Below are positions 16,613 through 24,685 of a stretch of 39,814 nucleotides of DNA, one piece after another. Both the position numbers and the translations under genes were made by a program. The stretch covers positions 1-39,814 of the forward strand of contig SVPM01000012.1 of assembly GCA_015065865.1 (NCBI GenBank), given 5' to 3'. Origin of the DNA: Oscillospiraceae bacterium (GTDB taxonomy: Bacteria; Bacillota; Clostridia; Oscillospirales; Acutalibacteraceae). The notes under the pieces were generated by a model. That model worked only from the letters and a program-made list of their open reading frames with translations. It made no database searches and was not told the DNA's origin. Position 1 is the stretch's first letter. Every line of letters starts with the position of its first letter.

Positions 16613-18067
16613 ATGAAACACAAGCGTTTAACACTCTCCCCCGAATTGCAACGCTCACAATACCGCCACGGCTATATCGCATGGAAGATACTCGTGTTCT
16701 TCTTCATATTGGCATCAGGTTCGGTGCTCTCGTTCCTTTTGTTTTTGCGTCCCACTTATTCCGAAGGTGAAAAACGGCAACTTGCCCCCTTCCCCGCTTT
16801 TTCATTGGAAGCACTGTTCAGCGGCGACTATTTCGCGGACATTGACACGTGGTTTTCGGACACGTTCCCTCTGCGCGAGGAAATGGTGCTGGTGCACGGA
16901 CACATTGAATCGCTGTACGGTATCCGTCAACACGCGGTGTATACCGATAACGACAACCAATTTGACGATGACGTGATTCCCGATATACCCACCCGTCCTG
17001 CGACGACGGTGAGCACCACCACGGCAACACTGGCCCCGTATTCTACCACGGTGCCCACCACGACCGAAACCACTGTGACGACCGAAACCACAGCACCGAC
17101 CGAAACCACGCTGCCGACCGACCCTGCGACTACCACAACCGTCGCACCGGTAGTGGATACCGCTCCGCAAACGCTCGGTTCGATTTTGGTGGTGGGCAAT
17201 TCGGGATATGAATACTACAGTTTCAGTCAAAAAGCGGCGGATATGTACGTCGGCGCCATCAACCGTGCCGCCGCCGCACTGAAAGATAAAGCAACGGTAT
17301 ACGACATTCTTATCCCGTTGGCGATCGACATTGTGCTGGATGACCAAGTACGTAGTGAAGTGCGGTCTGCCGACCAAAAGAAAGCCATAGACTATATCTA
17401 CGGTTCAATGGACGGCTCGGTAAAAACGGTGGATGCCTACTCCGCGTTGCGTGCTCACCGTAACGAATACCTCTATTTCCGTACCGACCATCACTGGACG
17501 GCTACCGGCGCGTATTACGCCTACAAAGCGTTCGGCGAGACAAAAGGTACCGCCGTCCCCGCACTGACCGATTACCAAACGATGGATTTCGACGGATATC
17601 TCGGTACGCTGTACAACAAAACGGGGAAGGTTGCCGCACTCGGCAACACGCCCGACACGGTGCGCGCCTATCTGCCGTTATATCCCACTTCGATGCAATT
17701 TACCGATCGTAAGGGGAACACTATGTCTTGGCCGGTGGTGAAGGACGTTTCGACTTGGAAGAAAGGCAGTTTGTATTCCACCTTCATCGGCGGCGATAAC
17801 CCCTTTACCAAAATTCACAACGACGCCCTTTCGGACGGCAGTTCCTGCGTTGTGGTAAAAGAATCGTTCGGTAACGCGTTCGTCCCGTTCCTCGTATCTC
17901 ATTACGAAACGGTATATGTGGTGGATTACCGTTACTATCAAGACAATTTCATCAACTTCGTTATCGAAAACGGCGTGGACGACGTCATCTTTATCAACAA
18001 TATGTCCGCCACCCGTTCCACCAACTTGATGACCTTTATCGAGGATTTGATTCCGGTGAGTGAATAA
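16613..18067 (+). CDS. DHHW-motif AlgX/AlgJ-like O-acetylation partner with Thr-rich stalk
   Basis: A 484-residue membrane-anchored extracytoplasmic protein. One N-terminal membrane segment (about residues 22-45, ILVFFFILASGSVLSFLLFL) is followed by a short domain, then a low-complexity Thr/Pro/Glu stalk (about residues 128-180) and a C-terminal SGNH-like domain. The catalytic-type DHHW motif is at residues 292-295 (FRTDHHWTATGAYYAYKAF); the Ser block is probably VKESFGNAFVPFL near residue 421. With the upstream MBOAT protein it likely acetylates a cell-wall glycan or exopolysaccharide. The Thr-rich insert between anchor and catalytic domain is unusual for the family, which lacks a stalk in Gram-negatives. 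The ATG at 16613 is preferred to TTG 16610; SD GGGAGGG. Confidence 0.9.
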   Translation: MKHKRLTLSPELQRSQYRHGYIAWKILVFFFILASGSVLSFLLFLRPTYSEGEKRQLAPFPAFSLEALFSGDYFADIDTWFSDTFPLREEMVLVHGHIESLYGIRQHAVYTDNDNQFDDDVIPDIPTRPATTVSTTTATLAPYSTTVPTTTETTVTTETTAPTETTLPTDPATTTTVAPVVDTAPQTLGSILVVGNSGYEYYSFSQKAADMYVGAINRAAAALKDKATVYDILIPLAIDIVLDDQVRSEVRSADQKKAIDYIYGSMDGSVKTVDAYSALRAHRNEYLYFRTDHHWTATGAYYAYKAFGETKGTAVPALTDYQTMDFDGYLGTLYNKTGKVAALGNTPDTVRAYLPLYPTSMQFTDRKGNTMSWPVVKDVSTWKKGSLYSTFIGGDNPFTKIHNDALSDGSSCVVVKESFGNAFVPFLVSHYETVYVVDYRYYQDNFINFVIENGVDDVIFINNMSATRSTNLMTFIEDLIPVSE

Positions 18068-18085
18068 ACCAAAGGAGGGCGTGCC

Positions 18086-19921
18086 GTGGAAGCAAACGAA
18101 AAGCGCCGTACACTGCGTAAAAAAGCTATGGCACTGCCGCTTCGTGCCGGTGTGTATTTGATGAAGGATGCACGCGGACATATTATCTATATCGGCAAGG
18201 CCAAAGCGCTGAAAAACCGTGTCAGCCAATACTTCGGTGCGGATACCAACCATACACCGAAAGTGCGACAAATGGTAAGCCTTGTGGACGATTTCGACTA
18301 CATTGTGGCCGACAGTGAATTTGAAGCACTGGTACTGGAATGTTCACTCATTAAGCAATATACCCCGAAATACAACATTCTTTTGAAAGACGATAAAGGA
18401 TATTCCTATATCCGCATCTCTCCCCCGCCGTTTTCCCGCATCAGCGGCGTGTTGCAAAAGGAGGACGACGGCGCGCGGTATATCGGGCCCTACGTCAGCT
18501 CCTACGCCGTGCGGCAAGCGGTGGACGAGGCGTGTAAAGTGTTTGGGCTTTCCACTTGCCGACTGCCGTTGGAATACGGAAAGAAGGCGCAACCCCGTCC
18601 CTGCTTAAACCACCACATCGGTCAATGCTGTGCGCCTTGCACGGGCAAGGTGAGCGAAGCGGCATACGCCGAACGGGTGGAGGGTGCGTTGCAGTTTTTG
18701 CAAAAGGGCAGTGCCGATACCCTGCACAGTTTGGAACAGGCGATGAGTGAAGCGGCTGAAAATCTGGAATTTGAAAAAGCCGCCAAACTTCGCGACCGCA
18801 TTGCGGCGATCAAACGAATGAACGACCGCCAAAAAGTGGTGATGTCCCATATCAAAGAACAGGACGTTATCGCATTGGCGCAGGGGAACGGTGCCGCGTG
18901 TTTTGAGGTGTTTCGTTTCTCCGGCGGCAGTTTGTATGACCGCGAACACTTTCTGCTGGATGAAATCGAAGAGGCCTCTGCCGCCCGTTCGGAATTCCTG
19001 CGACGGTATTACACCATGCGTAAACCGCCTCAGCAGATCACACTGGACGGCGAATGTGAGGATACCGACCTGCTGACCGCGTGGTTGAGTGAAACCGCGG
19101 GGCGGCGCATTTCTTTAGCACTGCCGCAGATCGGCGAACAGGCAAAACTGGTCGAGATGTGCCGTCACAACGCGGCGGAACGCATTGCACAACACGTGGG
19201 TATGGCGGGACGAGATGCCGCCGCATTGGATGAACTGGCGCGCCTGTTGGGACTCCCCCACCCGCCCGCATATATCGAATGTTACGACATCTCCCACACT
19301 GCCGGACAGGATACCGTGGCGGGTATGGTCGTGTTTGAAAACGGGCGTCCGCTCAAATCGGCGTATCGGCGTTTTGCAATACAAAACGCCGCCGCAGGGG
19401 ACGATTACGCGGCGATGAACGAAGTGTTGGAACGCCGCTTGAACGAATATCTTGCCCACAAGGACGAGGGGGTAGGTTTCGGCAAAAGACCGGATCTAAT
19501 TCTTTTGGACGGTGGCAGCGGGCATCTCTCTGCGTGCCGTCCCACGGTGGAGCGATTCGGCTTGGATATTCCCGTATTCGGTTTAGTGAAGGACGATGCC
19601 CACCGCACGCGTGCCATCGCGGCAGACGGCGGCGAGATCGCCATCCGTTCCAAGCGCACCGCGTTCACCCTGCTCTCCTCTATCCAAGAGGAAGTACACC
19701 GCTTTGCCATTCGTTACCACCGCCAAAAACGCAAACAGACCGGTATCGGCACGGTGCTCACGCGGGTAGACGGCATCGGCGAGACACGCGCACGTGCGCT
19801 GTTGCGCCATTTCGGTTCACTGCGCGCCATACGTGCCGCTTCGGTGGAGGAATTAGCGGCTGTAAAGGGAATGAACATTACGTCTGCAGAGGCGTTGCAC
19901 CTGTATTTGGAAAACGAATAA
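18086..19921 (+). CDS. uvrC: UvrABC system protein C
   Basis: A 611-residue excinuclease subunit that cuts both sides of a DNA lesion. The GIY-YIG nuclease lies at about residues 15-95 (GVYLMKDARGHIIYIGKAKALKNRVSQYF), the UVR motif at about 210-240 (FEKAAKLRDRIAAIKRM), the RNase H-like second nuclease from about 390 (IECYDISHTAGQDTVAGMVVF and LILLDGGSGHLSA), and the two helix-hairpin-helix motifs at the C-terminus. The start is GTG with AAAGGAGG eight bases upstream. A four-Cys cluster (Cys 153-176 region, CRLPL..CLNHHIGQCCAPC) matches the Fe-S binding region of UvrC. It sits within a plus-strand operon 18 bases after the acetylation gene. Confidence 0.97.
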   Translation: MEANEKRRTLRKKAMALPLRAGVYLMKDARGHIIYIGKAKALKNRVSQYFGADTNHTPKVRQMVSLVDDFDYIVADSEFEALVLECSLIKQYTPKYNILLKDDKGYSYIRISPPPFSRISGVLQKEDDGARYIGPYVSSYAVRQAVDEACKVFGLSTCRLPLEYGKKAQPRPCLNHHIGQCCAPCTGKVSEAAYAERVEGALQFLQKGSADTLHSLEQAMSEAAENLEFEKAAKLRDRIAAIKRMNDRQKVVMSHIKEQDVIALAQGNGAACFEVFRFSGGSLYDREHFLLDEIEEASAARSEFLRRYYTMRKPPQQITLDGECEDTDLLTAWLSETAGRRISLALPQIGEQAKLVEMCRHNAAERIAQHVGMAGRDAAALDELARLLGLPHPPAYIECYDISHTAGQDTVAGMVVFENGRPLKSAYRRFAIQNAAAGDDYAAMNEVLERRLNEYLAHKDEGVGFGKRPDLILLDGGSGHLSACRPTVERFGLDIPVFGLVKDDAHRTRAIAADGGEIAIRSKRTAFTLLSSIQEEVHRFAIRYHRQKRKQTGIGTVLTRVDGIGETRARALLRHFGSLRAIRAASVEELAAVKGMNITSAEALHLYLENE

Positions 19922-19935
19922 ACGGAGGTACCGTG

Positions 19936-21237
19936 ATGAAGTTGAACTACAAACGCACCACCCTCATCGGTCTTGCTTTTATGTCCATTCTGGCATTCTG
20001 GCAATTCTACGATCAAGTCATTCCGTTTCTGTTGGAAAACACCTTTGGTCTGTCCACCTTCGGTGCGAACGCCATCATGTCCATCGACAATATTTTAGCG
20101 CTGTTTATGTTGCCGTTGTTCGGCGCATTATCTGACCGCACACATACGCGGCTCGGTCGGCGCACACCGTATATTCTTTTCGGCACCATTACCGCCGTGG
20201 TCTTGATGGTAGTCATGGCGTTTTACGTGCAGGCAAAGAATTTCTGGGGTTTTACCGTCACGCTGATCGCACTGTTGGTGACGATGGCTGTGTACCGCAC
20301 GCCCGCAGTGGCCTATATGCCCGACGTGACCGAAAAACCGCTTCGCAGCAAAGCCAACGCCATCATCAACCTTGTCGGGTATATCGGCGGCATTTTTGCC
20401 ACGGTCATGATGATGTTCTTGTTGAAAAGCGAAAAAGGGGCGGACGGTGCCAGCGTATACAGCGCCGATCAATCCTTTATGCCCATCTTCTTCGTGATTG
20501 CCGCGTTTATGTTGATCACGGTGCTGATCATGGTGTTCACCGTTAACGAAAACCGCGTGGTCGCCGAAACGGCCGTGCACGATGATGAAGAAGAAACCAC
20601 GCGTGCGGGCGGCAAACTTGCCCCGCCGGTACGCCGCAGTTTGTTGCTGATCTTGCTTTCGGTGTTTCTGTGGTACGCCGCGTACAACGCTGTTACCACC
20701 GCCTTTTCGCGCTATTGTCAAGCGGTGTTGGGGGCTGACCTCAGCGCTTCTTCCGGTTATCTGTTGGTTGCCACCGTTGCCGCCATCGCCGCCTTTGTGC
20801 CGCTTGGTTTTCTTTCGAGTGCCATCGGTCGCAAGAAAGCGGTTTTGCTCGGCGTGGCGTTGATGACAGTATGCTACGGCATCGCCTTCTTCATCAACCG
20901 CCCCACCCCCATCATCTACTTGCTGTTTGCTCTGGTCGGTATCGGTTGGGCTTCCATCAACGTCAACTCTTTCCCGATGGTGGTGGAAATGAGCAGCGGT
21001 TCGGACGTGGGAAAATACACGGGATTCTATTACACCTTTTCAATGGCGGCGCAGATCGCCACTCCCCTGCTTTCAGGCTTTTTGATCGACCGTCTGCCGT
21101 GGGGATACACCGTATTGTTCCCCTATGCCGTCGTCTTCTCGGCGTTGGCGTTCCTCACCATGTCACTGGTGAAACACGGCGACGTCAAACCCGCCGCCCG
21201 CGGATCCCTGCTTGAGAACTTTGATGTGGAGGATTGA
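19936..21237 (+). CDS. MFS sugar transporter, SLC45/GPH-like
   Basis: A 433-residue transporter with 12 predicted helices. The first loop region reads PLFGALSDRTHTRLGRRTPYILFGT, the RTHTRLGRR hallmark of GPH and sucrose (SLC45/SUT-like) symporters, and the motif repeats weakly in the second half (FLSSAIGRKKAVLLG). The frame is open far upstream inside uvrC, but the start is the ATG at 19936 with GGAGG eight bases upstream. These proteins import di- or oligosaccharides or glycosides with H+ or Na+. It lies 14 bases after uvrC. The substrate is not predictable. Confidence 0.88.
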   Translation: MKLNYKRTTLIGLAFMSILAFWQFYDQVIPFLLENTFGLSTFGANAIMSIDNILALFMLPLFGALSDRTHTRLGRRTPYILFGTITAVVLMVVMAFYVQAKNFWGFTVTLIALLVTMAVYRTPAVAYMPDVTEKPLRSKANAIINLVGYIGGIFATVMMMFLLKSEKGADGASVYSADQSFMPIFFVIAAFMLITVLIMVFTVNENRVVAETAVHDDEEETTRAGGKLAPPVRRSLLLILLSVFLWYAAYNAVTTAFSRYCQAVLGADLSASSGYLLVATVAAIAAFVPLGFLSSAIGRKKAVLLGVALMTVCYGIAFFINRPTPIIYLLFALVGIGWASINVNSFPMVVEMSSGSDVGKYTGFYYTFSMAAQIATPLLSGFLIDRLPWGYTVLFPYAVVFSALAFLTMSLVKHGDVKPAARGSLLENFDVED

Positions 21238-21240
21238 TCT

Positions 21241-22035
21241 ATGCTGTGGTTTCTTGTCAGCCTTTTTCTGATTTTCGGCTTATTCCTCTTTTTGGTATTC
21301 CCCGCCGCACGGCGGCATCCGCACCGCACGGTGCTGAAAGGTCGCTTTATTGCCCATCGCGGGTTGCACGATGCGGCACGACCCGAAAACTCACTTCCTG
21401 CTTTTGAGGCGGCCATCGCAGCGGGATACACCATCGAATTGGACGTACATCTTACCGCCGACGGCGAGGTAGTGGTTTTCCACGACGATACCCTCACCCG
21501 TATGTGCGGCACCGACGGCGTGGTGGAAGAAACCACGTTGGGTGCGCTGAAATCCTTACGTCTGAAAAACAGTGACGAGCCGATCCCCACTTTTTCGGAA
21601 TGTTTGGAGCGGATAAACGGACAAGTCCCGCTTTTGATCGAATTTAAGGTACATGGCGGCAACACCGTGCCGTTGTGTGAAACGGTTGACCGCATCTTGG
21701 CGGATTACAAGGGCGAATACATCATTCAATCCTTCTATCCGCCCGTTCTGCGTTGGTACCGCCAAAACCGCCCGCATATCTGCCGCGGGCAGTTGTCCGC
21801 CCCCTTTTTGAAGGAAAACTTCGTGCATATCTTGGCGGGTTGCCTTTTGTTTAACGTGATCGCCCGTCCCGATTTCGTGTCTTACGATCACATGGGTGCG
21901 GCACACCCTTGCCGCCGTTTGTGCACCTTGCTCGGCGCGTTGCCCGTTGGATGGACCTTCCATTCACAAAAAGAAATCGACGCTCATCGCGCCGATTTTG
22001 AGGGGTTTATTTTTGAAGGATTTACACCGCAATAA
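21241..22035 (+). CDS. Glycerophosphodiester phosphodiesterase family protein
   Basis: A 264-residue TIM-barrel phosphodiesterase with an N-terminal membrane anchor (about residues 1-22). Catalytic and metal residues are visible: IAHRGLHDAARPENSLPAF (His, Arg, Glu), TIELDVHLTADGEVVVFHDDTLTRM (Glu-Asp metal ligands, second His) and LLIEFKVHG. It hydrolyses glycerophosphodiesters to glycerol-3-phosphate and an alcohol; the membrane anchor suggests action on deacylated lipids or teichoic-acid fragments near the membrane. SD GGAGG, three bases after the transporter stop. Last gene of the operon; a strong terminator follows. Confidence 0.93.
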   Translation: MLWFLVSLFLIFGLFLFLVFPAARRHPHRTVLKGRFIAHRGLHDAARPENSLPAFEAAIAAGYTIELDVHLTADGEVVVFHDDTLTRMCGTDGVVEETTLGALKSLRLKNSDEPIPTFSECLERINGQVPLLIEFKVHGGNTVPLCETVDRILADYKGEYIIQSFYPPVLRWYRQNRPHICRGQLSAPFLKENFVHILAGCLLFNVIARPDFVSYDHMGAAHPCRRLCTLLGALPVGWTFHSQKEIDAHRADFEGFIFEGFTPQ

Positions 22036-22037
22036 TT

Positions 22038-22083
22038 AAGAACGTCTTGTCCGAAACCGGACAAGACGTTCTTTGTTTTATTC
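22038..22083. terminator. Strong terminator after the glycerophosphodiesterase gene
   Basis: A 16-bp perfect stem (22038-22053 with 22058-22073) and 4-base loop, followed by TTGTTTTATT on the plus strand. The convergent gene's stop is just five bases past the stem, so it may serve both strands. Confidence 0.9.
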
Positions 22084-22758
22084 TCCGTGTTTATTGCGAC
22101 GTTTGCCGCCCCAACGAACCACGGCAACGATCACACAAGTCAGTACCAGCGCACCAAGCATCACGCCCGCGATCGTCGCCACCATCATCCAATCCACCAT
22201 AGGTTCAAGATCGGGCAACGGACTGGTCGGCACGGTCGCTTTGGGTTCAAACGTAGGTTCAAACGTCCAAACCAGCGATTCGTATGCCGGCACCGAACCC
22301 GTATAGGTAAACGCACAGAAAACAGTCATATGCAACTCACGGCTTTCGCCGGCAGGTACATCCGTCACCGTGATGGGTGCACGGTCGCCGTCCATCAAGC
22401 GGGTAAAGGGGCCGCGATACACCTCGCGGCCGTCCTGTTCGATGATCAGCGTCACCGCATCCAAATAAGCGAGCGCCTCTACATCGCCATACGGCAGCGA
22501 AACCGAAGCAAGTGAAAAATCCACCGTACAGTCAGCCGCGTTTTTCAGTGTGATCACACCGCCGCTGCGCGTCTGTCCCGTCACCACGTTCGGGGCTTCC
22601 CAGAAGGTCAGATCCCCTTCGGTCTGCTGAAATAAATAGCCTTCATTATCCTGCGAAAACACATACTCTGCCGTATCGTTCACCGCCAAGACGGTCATTC
22701 CACCGCACGCCCACACTACGCAGATCGTGAGCAGCGCACACAAAAAACGCTTCATCAT
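22078..22758 (-). CDS. Membrane-anchored surface protein with TasA/camelysin-like beta domain
   Basis: A 226-residue protein with a signal peptide (about residues 1-26), an extracytoplasmic beta-rich domain and a C-terminal membrane helix (about 190-215) with a basic tail RWGGKRRNKHGE. No LPXTG sorting motif is present. The domain pattern, ITLKNAADCTVDFSLASVSL, then a strand pair with DAVTLIIEQDGREVYRGPF, then V.DVPAGESRELHMTVFCAF and AYESLVWTFEP, resembles the order seen in TasA/CalY (camelysin) proteins: SipW-type biofilm fibre components. This is a by-eye match, not a search. The ATG overlaps the LamG gene's stop by one base. Possibly a structural or adhesive surface component. Confidence 0.6.
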   Translation of the reverse strand: MMKRFLCALLTICVVWACGGMTVLAVNDTAEYVFSQDNEGYLFQQTEGDLTFWEAPNVVTGQTRSGGVITLKNAADCTVDFSLASVSLPYGDVEALAYLDAVTLIIEQDGREVYRGPFTRLMDGDRAPITVTDVPAGESRELHMTVFCAFTYTGSVPAYESLVWTFEPTFEPKATVPTSPLPDLEPMVDWMMVATIAGVMLGALVLTCVIVAVVRWGGKRRNKHGE

Positions 22759-23744
22759 TAACGGTCACCGTCCTTTCGCTTGCGATCGCGAATATTCAGC
22801 AATACGGTCAGTGCCACAAACACGGCCACAATACCGGCCAACAGATACACGCCCCACAGCGGCACGCCCCACAACGTCCCGCCGAGTGTTTGGCGTTCAA
22901 CTTCGGTCGGCACGGTGGTAGGTGCGGTGGTCGTGGTGGTGGCGGTGGCGGAGGGTTCTGTCGGCAAGTATACCGTTTCTCCCGTATCACCGAGTCCCGC
23001 CAGTGCCTGTATTTCGGTCGCAGTCAACACCGTGCGATACAGCGCCACATTATCCAGCAAAGCGTTCAGCGTGGGATCACCCCACTCCCCTGTGCCGATG
23101 TCCACCGAATGGGCATTCAACTCATAAACCGAAGTCATCATACGGTCTTCCAACCACAGTATACCGTCGATATATACCTGCACGATTCGACCGTCGGAGG
23201 TTACCGCCACATGATGCCATTCTCCACGCGGCAACGCATAGGATATCGTTTCATTGGTGGGGTTGAACAGATCCATTACCGTACCGTTTTCCCCGCCGAA
23301 TTGATATCGCAGATGCACACCGTTAACAAATCCGCTGTTGCGGTGCAATGTGTTGTTAAACATATACGGTGAAAAGGTAAGGTAATTTTCGTTCCCACGG
23401 GCCACGCTGAACAGGCGCTGACCGCTTTCACCGCCTTGCCAGTTTATCCACGCAGCAAACGTGAACGTCGTCACTTTCGCCGCCGTGTGATCCAACCGCA
23501 GGAAGGTGCCGTCACCCGCAAGGTGCAACGCTTTGCCTTCATAACCGTTTTCCACCCAAGTTAATTCATCCGCGGTGATCTGTTCTTCGCCGCGGTAATA
23601 GCGAATACCGTCGGTAGGTAACGCCTCCGGTTCGCTCACCACCGACAGGCGGTTTTGTGCGTCGTAATTGATCGCCGCACTCGGCAGTGCCATACAAGAC
23701 AACAACGCGCACAACGCGGCAACAATAATCAACAAGCGTTTCAT
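22758..23744 (-). CDS. Membrane-anchored LamG (concanavalin A-like lectin) domain protein
   Basis: A 328-residue surface protein: signal peptide (about residues 1-24), a LamG/Laminin_G_3 jelly-roll (about 60-250) with GKALHLAGDGTFLRLDH, FTFAAWINWQGGESGQRLFS, PRGEWHHVAVTSDGRIVQVYIDG and ALLDNVALYRTVLTATEIQAL, a Thr/Pro stalk (about 262-285), and a C-terminal membrane helix (about 298-320) with a basic tail. LamG domains bind glycans or protein ligands. The start overlaps the SDR gene's stop as ATGA, and its own stop overlaps the next start as TAATG. It is likely a cell-surface lectin-like or adhesin-like protein; ligand unknown. Confidence 0.87.
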   Translation of the reverse strand: MKRLLIIVAALCALLSCMALPSAAINYDAQNRLSVVSEPEALPTDGIRYYRGEEQITADELTWVENGYEGKALHLAGDGTFLRLDHTAAKVTTFTFAAWINWQGGESGQRLFSVARGNENYLTFSPYMFNNTLHRNSGFVNGVHLRYQFGGENGTVMDLFNPTNETISYALPRGEWHHVAVTSDGRIVQVYIDGILWLEDRMMTSVYELNAHSVDIGTGEWGDPTLNALLDNVALYRTVLTATEIQALAGLGDTGETVYLPTEPSATATTTTTAPTTVPTEVERQTLGGTLWGVPLWGVYLLAGIVAVFVALTVLLNIRDRKRKDGDR

Positions 23745-24535
23745 ACCTTTTCTCCTTTTGGTTTTCCGTTAATACGTTTGGTGGCTTTACGGTTTAACCA
23801 ACGCGGTGTCAAACGAGAGAGGAAACTCATCACGCACACGGTAATACCGCAATACCGCACCGCACGCCCTTTCATTGTCGCCTTATATCCGCGGTGCGCC
23901 ACCGTTTCGGCACGCTCCACAGGCAATGCCGAAAACAGGTTGCCGCTTTTCAAATTCGCCGCCGCTTCAAAATTGCTTTCGGTCGGACCGGGGCACAACG
24001 CCGTTACCGTGATACCGTACTCCGCAAGTTCTTCGCTCATCGCTTCGGAAAAGGATAGTACGAACGCTTTGGTAGCGTAGTAAGTCGCCATATACGGGCC
24101 GGGTGCCACCGCCGCAAGGGAAGCCACGTTTAAAATACGGCCGCCGCCCTGTTCACGCATAGAGCGGGCAAAGCAATGGGTCAACTGCATCAACGCCGTA
24201 ACGTTCAAGGTAACCATGTCCTCTTGACGTTGCCAATCGGCATCAATAAAAGACACAAAATCGCCGAATCCGGCATTGTTCACCAAGATATCCACCGTCC
24301 ATCCACGGGACACGATACAATCATATACTTTTTGCGCGGCACCCGTCAGTGTCAGATCCTGCGGAAGTATCTCCACATCGATACCGTATTCGTTTTGCAA
24401 AGCCGCCTTACGTTCCAACAGACGCCTCTCACTGCGGGCGACCAGAATCAGTGAATGTCCGCCGGCGGCAAACTGCCGCGCCAGTTCCCATCCGATGCCG
24501 CCCGAAGCACCGGTTATCAACGTATAGTTTTTCAT
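23741..24535 (-). CDS. Short-chain dehydrogenase/reductase (classical SDR)
   Basis: A 264-residue cytosolic NAD(P)H-dependent oxidoreductase. The cofactor motif is TGASGGIGWELARQFA, the NAG motif is VNNAGFGDF, and the catalytic Ser-Tyr-Lys appears as VASLAAVAPGPYMATYYATKAFV. It resembles the DltE/YqjQ-like group. The ATG at 24535 was chosen because GAGGTG lies nine bases upstream; a frame start at 24556 has none. First gene of the operon with the LamG and TasA-like genes, with a consensus promoter 34 bases upstream. The C-terminal basic tail (RLTPRWLNRKATKRINGKPKGEK) is a common feature of this SDR subgroup. Confidence 0.9.
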   Translation of the reverse strand: MKNYTLITGASGGIGWELARQFAAGGHSLILVARSERRLLERKAALQNEYGIDVEILPQDLTLTGAAQKVYDCIVSRGWTVDILVNNAGFGDFVSFIDADWQRQEDMVTLNVTALMQLTHCFARSMREQGGGRILNVASLAAVAPGPYMATYYATKAFVLSFSEAMSEELAEYGITVTALCPGPTESNFEAAANLKSGNLFSALPVERAETVAHRGYKATMKGRAVRYCGITVCVMSFLSRLTPRWLNRKATKRINGKPKGEKV

Positions 24536-24568
24536 TGTTTTCACCTCAAAAAGCAACGCTGTATTTTA

Positions 24569-24597
24569 ATCATAAATCCTTTTGCAGACGGTGTCAA
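24569..24597 (-). promoter_or_regulatory. Promoter of the SDR/LamG/TasA-like operon
   Basis: Minus strand: TTGACA (24597-24592), 17-base spacer, TATGAT (24574-24569), 34 bases before the SDR start. The box sequences and spacing are the same as at 26439-26467, and the upstream DNA of the two promoters is alike. Confidence 0.85.
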
Positions 24598-24633
24598 GAA
24601 AAAAGCAACGGTTTTCATAAAATTTATATGTAT

Positions 24634-24669
24634 AAAGGCCACACACGCCGTTTGTCGTGTGTGGCCTTT
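24634..24669. terminator. Terminator after the toroid-like protein gene
   Basis: A 14-bp stem, AAAGGCCACACACG (24634-24647) with CGTGTGTGGCCTTT (24656-24669), around the loop CCGTTTGT. It lies 17 bases past the stop at 24686 on the minus strand. The core ACACACGCCGTTTG also occurs in the terminator at 26524. Confidence 0.8.
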
Positions 24670-24685
24670 TATACGTATGTTTCTC

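Noticed and set aside
17000-17160. ACCACCACG-type DNA repeats considered as a CRISPR or satellite
   Set aside because: The repeats are codon-level repeats of Thr-Thr-Glu within the DHHW protein's stalk, of irregular length and with no spacers.
19534-19935. Long N-terminal extension of the MFS transporter
   Set aside because: The frame is open through the end of uvrC, but it is out of phase with uvrC; the SD at 19924-19928 and the transporter's typical N-terminus fix the start at 19936.
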